This document shows, piece by piece, positions 50,083 to 58,322 of a stretch of DNA of 64,000 nucleotides. The notes below the pieces were generated by a model. The model did no database searches. It had not been told where the DNA came from and saw only the letters and a list, made by a program, of their open reading frames with translations. How positions within the stretch are numbered: the first letter of the stretch is position 1; every line of letters starts with the position of its first letter. This stretch comes from an uncultured Actinobaculum sp. Lineage in GTDB: Bacteria; Actinomycetota; Actinomycetes; Actinomycetales; Actinomycetaceae. The stretch spans positions 1 to 64,000 of the forward strand of contig CALIHR010000020.1 in the NCBI GenBank assembly GCA_938020505.1. Direction: 5' to 3'. A program made the translations under genes and the position numbers.

Positions 50083-50517
50083 TTACTGGCGATAGCCGCC
50101 GCCTGCAGTGCCGCCGCCGTTCATGTAGCCGCCGCCGGCGAGTGCATCGCGAATCTCCGTCAGGAGCCTGACTTCGTCGCTGACCTCGGCAGCGTCGGCG
50201 CTGAGCCCCTTGCGCTTCGCGAGCCGCTCGTTTGCCTTGTTCATCGGATAGACGAGACAGAAATAAACCGCCGCGGCGACGAGAAGGAAAGACACCAATG
50301 CGGTGAGGATGGTGCCCGGCTTAATCTCTGTTGATCGGATATGGAACATGCCTACCGAGTCGAAGTTGGGCTTTCCAAAGAGGGTTCCAATTGCCGGGTT
50401 GATGACATTCTTGACGAGCGCCTCGACAATCGGGTTGAATGCGTTGGCAATGACGACAGCGACAGCTAGGTCGATGACATTGCCGCGCATGATGAATTTT
50501 TTGAAACCCTGAATCAT
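50083..50517 (-). CDS. mscL: Large-conductance mechanosensitive channel MscL
   Basis: Opens under membrane tension to release solutes on osmotic downshock. 144 residues: IQGFKKFIMRGNVIDLAVAVVIANAFNPIV is the classic N-terminal helix and TM1 (only a fragment need be noted: KKFIMRGNVIDLAVA), and TM2 is TILTALVSFLLVAAAVYF. The tail is Gly/Asn/Tyr-rich. The start at ATG 50517 matches the family N-terminus; the in-frame extension to 50586 is not conserved. Same strand as the SAF, FmdB and cyclo-ligase genes, an order seen in many actinobacteria. Confidence 0.96.
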   Translation of the reverse strand: MIQGFKKFIMRGNVIDLAVAVVIANAFNPIVEALVKNVINPAIGTLFGKPNFDSVGMFHIRSTEIKPGTILTALVSFLLVAAAVYFCLVYPMNKANERLAKRKGLSADAAEVSDEVRLLTEIRDALAGGGYMNGGGTAGGGYRQ

Positions 50518-50597
50518 GGTGAATCCATCTCTTTCTTTAGGGTGGATGACCCGCGCGCCCTTTTGCAACGCGGACGTGATGGTCACGCGCCATGGGG

Positions 50598-51230
50598 TTA
50601 ACGAACGACCACAACCCGCATGGGCATCGTTGAGCCATAACCGATAACCAGGCTAATGGTGTTTTGAGGCACAGCAACGTACAACACTGACGTGTGAGAG
50701 GAATCACTAACGAAGGATGTTGATTCATTCTTTGGCTCCATTCCGACGATCGTTGCTTTATCCACGATCTTCACGGCTTCGCGATCTTTGCTGTACTCTC
50801 CGGGCGGCGCGTAGAGAGCAACGGTGCACCCCGGAGTGAGGAATTTGTCGGCTCCGCTGACGTCAGCGATCACGGGGGCGATTTCAGTTCCTTCGGGTGC
50901 GGAGGCGAGAAAGTCGTCCGAAAGGGTCATCTTTCGTGTCACGGGCACACCCTTGGGGACCGAGGTTACGAGTACGCGTTCGTTGAGGTCTTCGAGGGAG
51001 CGGGTCACCCCTTCGGGTGCGAGTTCGGCAGACACTTCCGCGACGGTGAGATTCGATGAGCCGAGAGCGGTCCCCGGCGTCAGATCTTTCTTCGCCACGA
51101 CGACGCTGACCGTTGCGGGGGCCAGTCCCCGTATGGTCGAGAGGATTGCAGCCAGCGCGGTCAGGACCGCGACGGCCAACAGCATGTGTCGCAGTTTCCA
51201 GAGGGTAGCGCGAATTCGAGATGGGTTCAT
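50598..51230 (-). CDS. SAF-domain (CpaB/RcpC-like) membrane protein
   Basis: 210 residues: a membrane helix (LLAVAVLTALAAILSTI, residues about 17-33), a SAF domain (VVVAKKDLTPGTALGSSNL, then VLVTSVPKGVPVTRKM), and an RcpC/CpaB-like C-terminal domain (FLTPGCTVALYAPPG to the final MPMRVVVVR). CpaB proteins help assemble Flp/Tad pili, but this chromosomal locus has no pilus genes; in actinobacteria such a protein commonly sits by mscL and FmdB. Exact role unknown. Confidence 0.85.
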   Translation of the reverse strand: MNPSRIRATLWKLRHMLLAVAVLTALAAILSTIRGLAPATVSVVVAKKDLTPGTALGSSNLTVAEVSAELAPEGVTRSLEDLNERVLVTSVPKGVPVTRKMTLSDDFLASAPEGTEIAPVIADVSGADKFLTPGCTVALYAPPGEYSKDREAVKIVDKATIVGMEPKNESTSFVSDSSHTSVLYVAVPQNTISLVIGYGSTMPMRVVVVR

Positions 51231-51418
51231 GCCGCCAGGCTACGGCGATGCGCGACGTCGTCGTTCCCAAAGAAAGCGCGTCTGTGGACGCAAACGACGT
51301 CTGTGCAAGCTGTGGGCCGCGTGCGATTACAAAGCTCTCAAGTTTTACACGCGATGTCCCGGCGGTCGGTGGGCCCGAGCTTTAGGCCGATCAGTCGATC
51401 TGGGTCGGCGACCCCCGT
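51231..51418. other. Gap between FmdB and SAF genes, no gene seen
   Basis: 188 bp with GC-rich sequence and no convincing frame; probably spacer or promoter for the SAF gene. Confidence 0.4.
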
Positions 51419-51952
51419 TTACGTCGGTGAGCCGACCTTCTTGGGGGAGGGGCTTCCTGCACCGCGATCGGCGCCGCGACTGCCCGAGGACGGGCCCGCT
51501 CCCTGACGCTTCGACGCGGAGGCGCCGACCGACGTGGAAGTGCCGGCTGAAGTGGAAGAACTCGCCGAACCGCCTGCCCGGCCGGAGCCGGCGCTCTTGG
51601 TTTGCGGGCTCGTCTTCCGCGAAGGTGAGCCTTTGCCGCCGGGGTCCGCGCCGGCGCTCCCGGAATTCGAGCCAGTGTTCCCGTTTTCGGAGCTCGCGCC
51701 CTCCCCGGTTCCCGAGCTCGCAGAATCCGAAGCTTCGCGCCCTTCCGAGTTCTTTGACTGGAGCGCGCCGGAGGAGGATCGTGCATCGTTGTGATAGAAG
51801 CCCGAGCCCTTGAAGACGATGCCGACCGAGTTGAAGAGCTTGCGGAGCGCGCCGCCGCACGCCTCGCAGACTTTCAAAGGCTCGTCGGAAAACGACTGAT
51901 GAACGTCGAACTCGTTGCCGCACTCGGTGCAGCGATACGAATAGGTGGGCAC
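51419..51952 (-). CDS. FmdB-family zinc ribbon protein with Ser/Gly-rich tail
   Basis: The first 50 residues are a zinc ribbon (CTECGNEFDVHQ and CEACGGALRKLF) ending in VFKGSGFYHND, the FmdB/Zn-ribbon_8 family signature. The next ~120 residues are Ser/Gly/Ala-rich, probably disordered, as in other actinobacterial members. GTG start, with AGGAGG 6 nt upstream. The family is proposed to have regulatory roles, but the function is unknown. Confidence 0.9.
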   Translation of the reverse strand: MPTYSYRCTECGNEFDVHQSFSDEPLKVCEACGGALRKLFNSVGIVFKGSGFYHNDARSSSGALQSKNSEGREASDSASSGTGEGASSENGNTGSNSGSAGADPGGKGSPSRKTSPQTKSAGSGRAGGSASSSTSAGTSTSVGASASKRQGAGPSSGSRGADRGAGSPSPKKVGSPT

Positions 51953-52505
51953 GAAGCGCCTCCTGCTAGAGCGAACTTTATCCGAGGGCCAAGATTACTC
52001 CGCGGCGCAATGGCGCGCCACGCGGTTCGCTTCAGGGGAAGACGCACGGTTCCTTTCAGAAGAGGCCCGCGATGCGTTTCAGGAGGAACGTCAATCGGAC
52101 GTGCAGGCGCTTGTCGGGCGGGCTGCGCATCGGGCGAACAGATCTTGCCGAACGCGCAGATCGCACGAATAAGGGGCGCCGGCCCCCTGACGGAAAGCCG
52201 ACGCCCCTTACAACGTTATGAGTCTCGCGCGTTGCGAGTGATTTCCACGTGATTTCTTCAGTTGTTCTCGATTGGCTATGCGTATGCGTGCGTATCTGCA
52301 GCCCGCTCATGTTTGCGTCGTTTCCAAGGCAATAGGTCGCCTCGAAGGGCGTCAAGCTGTCTCGAAAGGCGATAGGTCGCCGAAGAGCTGTGGACCGCCT
52401 CGAAGGGTTTGGGCCGCTTGGACCGCCGAAGGGCCTTGAGCCGCCTCCAAGAGACGTCGCAGCCCCGACCGGTACGTGAAGCGACGTCGGCCAAGCGGCG
52501 CAGAA
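51953..52505. other. Intergenic region with a terminator and degenerate repeats
   Basis: 553 bp. A 14-bp stem with one mismatch (52170-52183 with 52197-52210) is a likely terminator of the cyclo-ligase transcript. Around 52330-52450 are diverged direct repeats with the core GCGATAGGTCGCC/CTCGAAGGG. Short open frames here lack coding character. Confidence 0.5.
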
Positions 52506-53123
52506 CTATTCTGTCGACGTCCAATACTCGGGCAGCACCACAAAGGGTATCCGCATGTCCATCTCGTCCTGCGGAAGCTCCATGTCCACGACCTCGTCGG
52601 GGTAGACCATCGCGCCGACCCTGGCGTCGTCCCTGATCTGCTTGAGGATGCGGTCATACCAGCCGCCTCCTTGGCCCAAGCGCGTCCCTCCGCGGCCTAT
52701 GAGGAGGGCTGGCACGAGCAGGGCGTCGACCTGGGAAAGGACCTCAGAGCCAAGCGCTTCGCCGCTGGGCTCGGGCGGGCGCCCGGGGGCGAGGACGTCA
52801 AGGTCGTGCGCGCCGGTGTACCAGCCCCAGGCGCGCGTGAGCCCCGGGCCGAGTTTCGGCAGCAGCAGGCGCTTCCCCGAGGCGACGATGGCGTCGCACA
52901 GAGCGAGCGTGGGCGGCTCCTCCTTGATCGACACATAGGCCGCCACGACCTGCGCGTCGCCTAGGAAGTCCAAAGCTGTGTCAACCCATGTCCTGGCGAA
53001 GTCCTCGCGTGCCTGCAACGACCTTTTGCTCCGGTTTTTGCGCGCGACCTTGCGGAGTTCCTGTTTGGCGTCCTCGACATCCAGGTCGGCGACGTTCGGA
53101 AGAGTCACCGTCTTTGTAATCAT
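52506..53123 (-). CDS. 5-formyltetrahydrofolate cyclo-ligase
   Basis: Converts 5-formyl-THF with ATP to 5,10-methenyl-THF. The 205 residues contain the basic N-terminal helix ELRKVARKNRSKRS, the YVSIKEEPPT strand and the family signature RLGQGGGWYDRIL (GxGGGxYD). Length is normal. It is first in the minus-strand run leading to fmdB, SAF and mscL. Confidence 0.94.
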   Translation of the reverse strand: MITKTVTLPNVADLDVEDAKQELRKVARKNRSKRSLQAREDFARTWVDTALDFLGDAQVVAAYVSIKEEPPTLALCDAIVASGKRLLLPKLGPGLTRAWGWYTGAHDLDVLAPGRPPEPSGEALGSEVLSQVDALLVPALLIGRGGTRLGQGGGWYDRILKQIRDDARVGAMVYPDEVVDMELPQDEMDMRIPFVVLPEYWTSTE

Positions 53124-53979
53124 GGCTCAATTCTTTCACGACGACCCTGGGAAAAGATAGAGAGATCCTTGGCGAAACGGGACACGTCCGCGAGGCGGGG
53201 CGCCGACGCTGCGAGGCTTGCCAGGCCGGCGTCGCCCCGGCCGGGCGCGGCACGACGCCGCAATTGCGCCGTCGTGAATCTTTACCGATATTGAAGAAAG
53301 TCTTTACGAAAACATGGTGGGAGCTGTGTTGTTTGCCGAGACGACGTCGCTGCGTGTCGGGTCGACGCCGCTAGTTTGCCGAGGCCGCGGCGTCCGTGCG
53401 GCTGTCCCGCGATCGGATCGTACGCCCCAAATCGGCGACATCCTGCCGTTTGGGGCGTTGTTCCTCGGCGGCCCGGACGGTGGAGGCCGACGACGGTCGC
53501 GGCAGAACCCCGGGGCCCGGTTGCCGCACCCGGCGGCGCGCGTAAGCGAGGGCTTCGACGTCGTCTGACGTCGGTGCCAGCCTGCGCAAAAGGTCAGTGC
53601 CGGCCTGTGCAAAAGGCGGCATCGCGCCGAAACGACCCGGTCGGGAGCAAATCGGCAGCGACGGGCGTCGAGGCGGGCTTGGGCGAAGGCCGACGAAAGT
53701 CATACTTTCGTCGGAGTGGCGCGTTGTGTGTCGTGCAACTCTCAGTGCGGTCCGCGCCGATTGGGCGAATCCCGCGCTTCCAGGCGGTAATCTTAAGCGA
53801 ACGCGTCCGCGAGGCGCGGCAAACCGCGCGGAAGGGGAGGCGTCTGCCGCGCAGAACGGGGCTTGCTTAAAGGAGTGGTAATGCGATTCCGGAGTTATGT
53901 GCCACATGGGCATCTAGACCCGTGGATGGATTTTGGGAACACGCGGCTCCTCCTCATGGTGTGCGATCCCTCCTGCCGT
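53124..53979. other. Long intergenic region with hairpins, no convincing gene
   Basis: About 850 bp. Two clear hairpins: 10-bp arms at 53422-53431/53449-53458 (ACGCCCCAAA type) and 11-bp arms at 53690-53700/53704-53714 with a CAT loop. A direct repeat with core GCAAAAGGCGG/GTGCCNGCCTG lies at about 53570-53618. Overlapping frames on both strands are Arg-rich and look non-coding. It may hold a decayed gene or small RNAs. Confidence 0.45.
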
Positions 53980-53985
53980 TAGCGT
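53980..53985 (+). promoter_or_regulatory. -10 box for a leaderless start of the membrane-protein gene
   Basis: TAGCGT ends 6 nt before GTG 53992, and no Shine-Dalgarno sequence is present. Confidence 0.5.
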
Positions 53986-53991
53986 GGTGCC

Positions 53992-55608
53992 GTGGGTTTC
54001 GAGGGGTATTTCGTACTGGGCGCAACTGTCTTGTTGATCGCCTTCGTCATCCCTGCTCTGTCAAAGCGCAGGGAGATTCTTGCGAACGCACCGCTGGAGG
54101 ACCGTTACTCCGAGGACCTGCGAATGCTCAAGGTGAGCGACGCACCGGGCGCCGATCGTCCCAATGACGACGGCCAGCGCGGCTCGGTGTTCTTCAAACG
54201 GCCGGAGGTTGACATGGCTGGGGGGCGAGTGACGAAGGATGTGCGTGAGCTCGCGCGCGACCGCGCCCGCGTAAGGGCGCGGATGTCGAAGCGTGCGGCT
54301 GGCCTTCAACGAGGTTTCTTCGGCGGGGCGCTTGTGGCTGCGCTCGCCGTTCTTCTCTGGGCAGGGGTGGCCGTCGGCTTTGCTTCGCCCCTGCTCGCCG
54401 GGATCGCGACGGCGGCGTCGCTCGCATACGGCGCCGGTTTCGTCTACGTCTACCGCAAGGCGGCGGAGGCCGACGTCGCCGACCGCGAAGAGCTTGCGGA
54501 CATCGTCGCCCAGATCGGCCCGCGGCGCGCCCAAGGGCGCAAGGTCGCCGCCGACGCCGCGCGCAGGTCCGCCAAGAAGAAAGCCGACGTCGAAGCGCGC
54601 GCCTCTCTGGCCCAGGCCGCTCGCGGGGCTCGCGTCGAGGTCCGCGAAAGCGACGGCGCCCGCGCCGCTGCTCGGCGCGCGGCCGCCAGGAAGGCGGCCG
54701 CGCAGAAGGCCGCAGCGACCGCCCGGATCGAGGGCGAGCTTCGTCGGCATTTTGAGCGTTCGAAGGCGGCGTCCCGAATCTCGGATGCGGCCGCGACGGG
54801 CGGCAAGGCCGGGGCCGGCGGCCAGGCGTTTGACGAGGGCAATGGCGTCGCAGGCGTGAGCGGCAAGTCGGGCCGCTTCCGCGGCCGCAAATCGGGAGTT
54901 GGCGCATCCGGCAAGAGCAGCTTCGGCGTCGGCACGTATGGCGACGGTCGGTCCGCCGCGGACGGGGCCGCCGGTCGCGGCGGGTCCGACGCCTCGGGCG
55001 CGCCCAGGGGCGGCGCACGCAAGGGCGTTGCCTCGAACGCCGGGCTTCGAGCAGGCTCCGGCACGGGCTTCTCTTCAGCCAGTTCGAAGGGCTCGTCTGC
55101 TTCCAATGGCTTGCTCCGTGATTCTCATACGGGCGGCTCCTCGCGCAGCGCTCGCGGAGGCGCGGCCGTGCGCGGCAATCTCAGCCCCGCTGCGAGGGGC
55201 GCGGGCGGCGTCGTCGGCAATGCTCCCGCCGTGGGCGATGCTTCCGGCGGCGGCAACACTTCCGCTGTTGGCATTGGCGCCGGGGCTTCCAGCCGTCGCG
55301 CCGAAATGCCTTCCTACACGCTCAAGCCGGGATCGGTCGATCGCAAGGTCGTCAAGCCGTACGCGGCGCCCGCCTCGGCGACGGCGCCCGTGCCTTACCG
55401 CCCGCAGGTGATCGGCGAGAGGTACGACGTCGCGACCGGCGTGGTCATGCCCAGCGCTCCCGGCGAGGTGCCGCTGAGCCCGGCCGAGGCGAGGGAGGCA
55501 CAGGCGAAGGTCGAGCGCGCGGTCGAGGCCTCGGTGGTCAGCCACTCGTCCGAGGTGCTGAGCGGGGGCTCGGTGCTGGACGCGCTGCTGGAGCGTCGCC
55601 GGGCCTAG
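53992..55608 (+). CDS. Membrane protein of unknown function with long Ala/Arg/Gly-rich tail
   Basis: 538 residues. One membrane helix at the N-terminus (FVLGATVLLIAFVIPAL), about 75 charged residues, then a helical hairpin of two membrane segments (ALVAALAVLLWAGVAVGF and LAGIATAASLAYGAGFVYV). The rest is cytoplasmic: a basic Ala/Arg helix of about 100 residues, a 190-residue Gly/Ser/Ala-rich stretch, and a short conserved-looking end (MPSYTLKPGSVDRKVVKPY, then PYRPQVIGERYDVATG). The topology and the terminal TLKPGSVDRKVVKPY-like motif suggest a divisome/SepF-like or cell-envelope scaffold, but I do not recognise the family. Leaderless GTG start. Confidence 0.75.
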   Translation: MGFEGYFVLGATVLLIAFVIPALSKRREILANAPLEDRYSEDLRMLKVSDAPGADRPNDDGQRGSVFFKRPEVDMAGGRVTKDVRELARDRARVRARMSKRAAGLQRGFFGGALVAALAVLLWAGVAVGFASPLLAGIATAASLAYGAGFVYVYRKAAEADVADREELADIVAQIGPRRAQGRKVAADAARRSAKKKADVEARASLAQAARGARVEVRESDGARAAARRAAARKAAAQKAAATARIEGELRRHFERSKAASRISDAAATGGKAGAGGQAFDEGNGVAGVSGKSGRFRGRKSGVGASGKSSFGVGTYGDGRSAADGAAGRGGSDASGAPRGGARKGVASNAGLRAGSGTGFSSASSKGSSASNGLLRDSHTGGSSRSARGGAAVRGNLSPAARGAGGVVGNAPAVGDASGGGNTSAVGIGAGASSRRAEMPSYTLKPGSVDRKVVKPYAAPASATAPVPYRPQVIGERYDVATGVVMPSAPGEVPLSPAEAREAQAKVERAVEASVVSHSSEVLSGGSVLDALLERRRA

Positions 55609-55914
55609 TTCCCCGCCAAAAGCGCGGCTCCGTTTGGCAGGGCATGTTCGCACCGTCGGGGCGCGTCTCTGTCCCGACGGGTCCTGTCTGCCTTGCCAAA
55701 CGCGCACCTCGATCCCGACAACGCCGTCCGTCCCGCCAAACGCGCATCTCGGTTACTGCAGAGCATGTCCGTAGCGACCAGCCTGTCCATCCCGCCAACA
55801 AGAACGCATGCTCGCCTCGTCGAAAGCAGCCTGCCGCCTCGTTCGAGTCGCAGGCGCTCCCGCGACTGCGACAGATCCAACACTCGCGCGTTGGAACTGA
55901 AGCGCCCCTAGGTG
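55609..55914. other. Intergenic region upstream of tRNA-Ala
   Basis: About 300 bp with short repeats of a motif like CCCGNCAAACGCGC(A/T)CCTCG at about 55696-55750. The tRNA promoter should lie here. No gene seen. Confidence 0.4.
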
Positions 55915-58236
55915 CTAAGCTACTGGAGTCTTAGGGGCTATGGCGCAGTTGGTAGCGCGTCTCGTTCGCAATGAGAAGGTCAGGGGTTCGAATCCCCTTA
56001 GCTCCACCATCGTGGACTTACACGAAACATCGCCAAATTTAATTTGTGTGTTGCCCTCTGGGAGGTTTTCCTGGAGGGTTTTTGTGTTGTCCTGGTTGTG
56101 GGTGTTGTGGCTGCGGGTGGTCTGGTCCTGGTTTTCTTGGCTAGGGGCGGCGTCTTGGCCTCGGTTGTCTTGGCTTTTGTTGTGTTGTCTGTGGGCGCTG
56201 CGGCTGTGGGTGTCTGGCCCATTATTGCTGCTGTCGTTTTGAATGGTCCGGCCGCTGTGGCCGTGGGTGTCCTGGCTGTAGGCGTCTTGGTTGCTGTGCC
56301 TGTTCCGGCTGTCGTCGTTGTTGTGGTGGTTGGTGTCGTTTTGGCGGTCGCTGTCGCTGCTGTCTCTGTTCTTTTCTGGGTTTGTGAGTCCGATGTCGTG
56401 GCGGAGTTGTGGGGTGGTGAGGTGGTCGAAGGGTGGTCGGGGGTGTGGGTGGATGGGGCGTCGTGGGGTGCCGGCTGGGGTGGTTGGGGTGTTGTCGGTT
56501 GGGTTGATGAGGATGTCGGTGAAGAAGACGGTGTTGAGGAGTTTCTTGAGGCTGGGCGGGGTGTTTGGGTGGGTGTAGAGGCGGTGGCAGTGTTCAAGGA
56601 GGGCGAGGGCTTCTTCGAGGCGGTGTTGGAGGTGTTCGCGGTCGGCGGTCAGGGCGGCGAGTTCTCGGCTGGTGTGGTCGAGTTCGCGGGCGAGGCGGGT
56701 TTGTTCGGCTTTGAACAGGTCGAGGGGGACGGCGTCGGCGTAGTGGGCTTGGAGGAGTGTGGCTTGTTGGGCTTTGAGTGTGCGGGCGTGGACGGTGAGT
56801 TTTTGGGTGTGGGTGTGTTGGCGGGCGTAGAGGCGGTCGAGTTCGATGCGAAGGTGTTTCTCGATGGTGCGCCGTTCGTCGGGGGTGATGTGGATGTGGC
56901 GGTAGAGGTCGGCGACGGCGTGGTCGACGTCGTCGATGAGGACGGCTTTGAAGGAGCATTGGTCGCGGTGGCGTTGGCGGTAGGAGCAGACGAAGTAGGG
57001 GTAGATGTGGCCGTTTCTGGCTTTGGCGTGGTGGATGATGAGCCGGCCGCCGCACTGGCCGCAGCGGACGGTGGTTTTCAGGTGGTGGTTGTGGATGCGT
57101 TGGCGTTCGCCGTGGCGGTGTTGGCTGAGGACGGTTTGGACGCGCTGCCAGGTGGCCTCGTCGATGAGGGGCTGGTGTGTGCCGGGGTAGTGGACGCCTT
57201 GGTAGGTGACGATGCCGCGGTAATAGGGGTTGCGCAGGATGTTAAGGAGTGTGTTGTGGTCGAGGGGGTGGGATGGCCGGCTGGGCGTGGGGGCGGTGGT
57301 CAGGCCGTGGGCGGTGAGGTGGTCAGTGAGGGTCGACAGCGTCCAGCGGTCGGTGGCGTACTCGGTGAAAGCCTGGGTGATGAGGGGGCCGCGGACAGGG
57401 TCGACGTCGACCCAGCGGGCTTGCCTGCCCTGGCTGTCGCGGCCTTGCCTGTTGAGGTAGCCGAGCGGGGCGCGGCCGATGGTCCCGCCGGCGCGGGCTT
57501 TCTCGCCCATCCCCTTGATGACCTCGGCGGCCAGGTTGCGCGAGTAGAACTCGGCGATGCTGCTCATGATGCCGTGCAGCAGCATCCCACCAGGCGTCTG
57601 GTCAATGTTCTCGCTGGTGGAGACCAGCCGCACGCCGGCCTCGTCAAACGCCCGGGTGATCTCCACGTCGTCCGCCCGGTTCCGTGCCAGGCGGTCGAGT
57701 TTGTGGACGATGACGTAGTCGATCTGCCCGTCCTGCGTCAGGTAGGCCAGCATCTTCTGCAGTTCGGGGCGGTTGGCGCTGCGGGCGGACTCGCCGCGGT
57801 CGGCGAACTCTTTGACGATGAGGGCTCCCATGGATTGGGCTTTGCGGCGGTTGGCTTCGCGTTGGGCTGGCAGGGAGAATCCCTCCTCTGCCCCGCCGCG
57901 CTGGGCTTGTTCGCGGGTGGAGACGCTGATGTAGGAGACGGCGCGTTTGGGGGTGAAGGCCTCGCCCAGGGCGGCGGCCAGGGGGTTTTCCTGGCTGGGG
58001 CGGGACGGCCGGCGTGTGTCGGCTGCCTGGCGTGCCGGCAGGTCTGCCCCGTCCGGGCTCGGTGGGCTGTCGGCGGGCGCGGTCGGGGGCGATCCAGACG
58101 ATGGCTGGGAACAGGCCGCGTTGGCGTTGTTCGACGCCGGAGTGGTAGTGGCGCAAGCAGCGGGAGAGCTTCTAGCGTGTGGGGTGAGGGGCGTGCCAAT
58201 GCAAAAACACTCCCCGGTGAGCTGTGCGGGCGGCAA
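55915..58236 (-). CDS. Large serine recombinase (integrase) whose frame continues antisense through tRNA-Ala
   Basis: A serine integrase. The resolvase domain begins at RAVSYISVSTREQAQRGG (catalytic Ser in SVS) and includes YVIVHKLDRLARN; then a recombinase domain (APLGYLNRQG), a zinc ribbon (CGQCGGRL, later FVCSYRQRHRDQC) and a coiled coil. After about residue 580 the sequence becomes His/Asn/Asp/Thr-rich with no fold. The last ~32 residues (VELRGFEPLTFSLRTRR and onward) are antisense translation of tRNA-Ala, so that end is supplied by the chromosome. The true start is unclear: the frame opens at TTG 58236 inside a terminator hairpin, and the first ~85 residues overlap a remnant of another gene; translation probably begins just before residue 90. 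Confidence 0.85.
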   Translation of the reverse strand: MPPAQLTGECFCIGTPLTPHARSSPAACATTTPASNNANAACSQPSSGSPPTAPADSPPSPDGADLPARQAADTRRPSRPSQENPLAAALGEAFTPKRAVSYISVSTREQAQRGGAEEGFSLPAQREANRRKAQSMGALIVKEFADRGESARSANRPELQKMLAYLTQDGQIDYVIVHKLDRLARNRADDVEITRAFDEAGVRLVSTSENIDQTPGGMLLHGIMSSIAEFYSRNLAAEVIKGMGEKARAGGTIGRAPLGYLNRQGRDSQGRQARWVDVDPVRGPLITQAFTEYATDRWTLSTLTDHLTAHGLTTAPTPSRPSHPLDHNTLLNILRNPYYRGIVTYQGVHYPGTHQPLIDEATWQRVQTVLSQHRHGERQRIHNHHLKTTVRCGQCGGRLIIHHAKARNGHIYPYFVCSYRQRHRDQCSFKAVLIDDVDHAVADLYRHIHITPDERRTIEKHLRIELDRLYARQHTHTQKLTVHARTLKAQQATLLQAHYADAVPLDLFKAEQTRLARELDHTSRELAALTADREHLQHRLEEALALLEHCHRLYTHPNTPPSLKKLLNTVFFTDILINPTDNTPTTPAGTPRRPIHPHPRPPFDHLTTPQLRHDIGLTNPEKNRDSSDSDRQNDTNHHNNDDSRNRHSNQDAYSQDTHGHSGRTIQNDSSNNGPDTHSRSAHRQHNKSQDNRGQDAAPSQENQDQTTRSHNTHNQDNTKTLQENLPEGNTQIKFGDVSCKSTMVELRGFEPLTFSLRTRRATNCAIAPKTPVA
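55934..56009 (+). tRNA. tRNA-Ala (anticodon CGC), with encoded CCA
   Basis: Acceptor GGGGCTA/TAGCTCC, D arm GCGC/GCGC, anticodon loop TTCGCAA (CGC, reads GCG), T arm AGGGG TTCGAAT CCCCT, discriminator A and genomic CCA at 56007-56009. The other two tRNAs in the window do not encode CCA. The integrase-bearing element starts at or near its 3' end. Confidence 0.95.
58070..58171 (-). pseudogene. Remnant of a replication-relaxation-type protein
   Basis: In a different frame from the integrase, after an in-frame TAG, the minus strand reads LRHYHSGVEQRQRGLFPAIV then WIAPDRARR. This resembles the segment near the end of replication-relaxation family proteins of actinobacterial mobile elements (SGxEQxxxGxFPxxxWxxPDxxRR). 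Only about 34 residues survive. It explains the unnatural N-terminal stretch of the overlapping integrase frame. Confidence 0.5.
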
Positions 58237-58252
58237 TGCTCACCGGGGAGTG
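58203..58252 (-). terminator. Intrinsic terminator upstream of the integrase
   Basis: 15-bp perfect stem (58208-58222 with 58238-58252) followed on the minus strand by TTTTT. It ends transcripts from the HEPN-like gene and blocks read-through into the integrase. Confidence 0.85.
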
Positions 58253-58322
58253 GGTGTGAGACTGTGAGTCTCTGCGCTCTCAGGCGGTTAGCGGTCGCGA
58301 AGCAGCGGGATTCGGCAAACGG

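Noticed and set aside
53371..53913. Overlapping 160-180-residue frames on both strands
   Set aside because: Arg/Pro-rich on both strands, no motifs, interrupted by hairpins.
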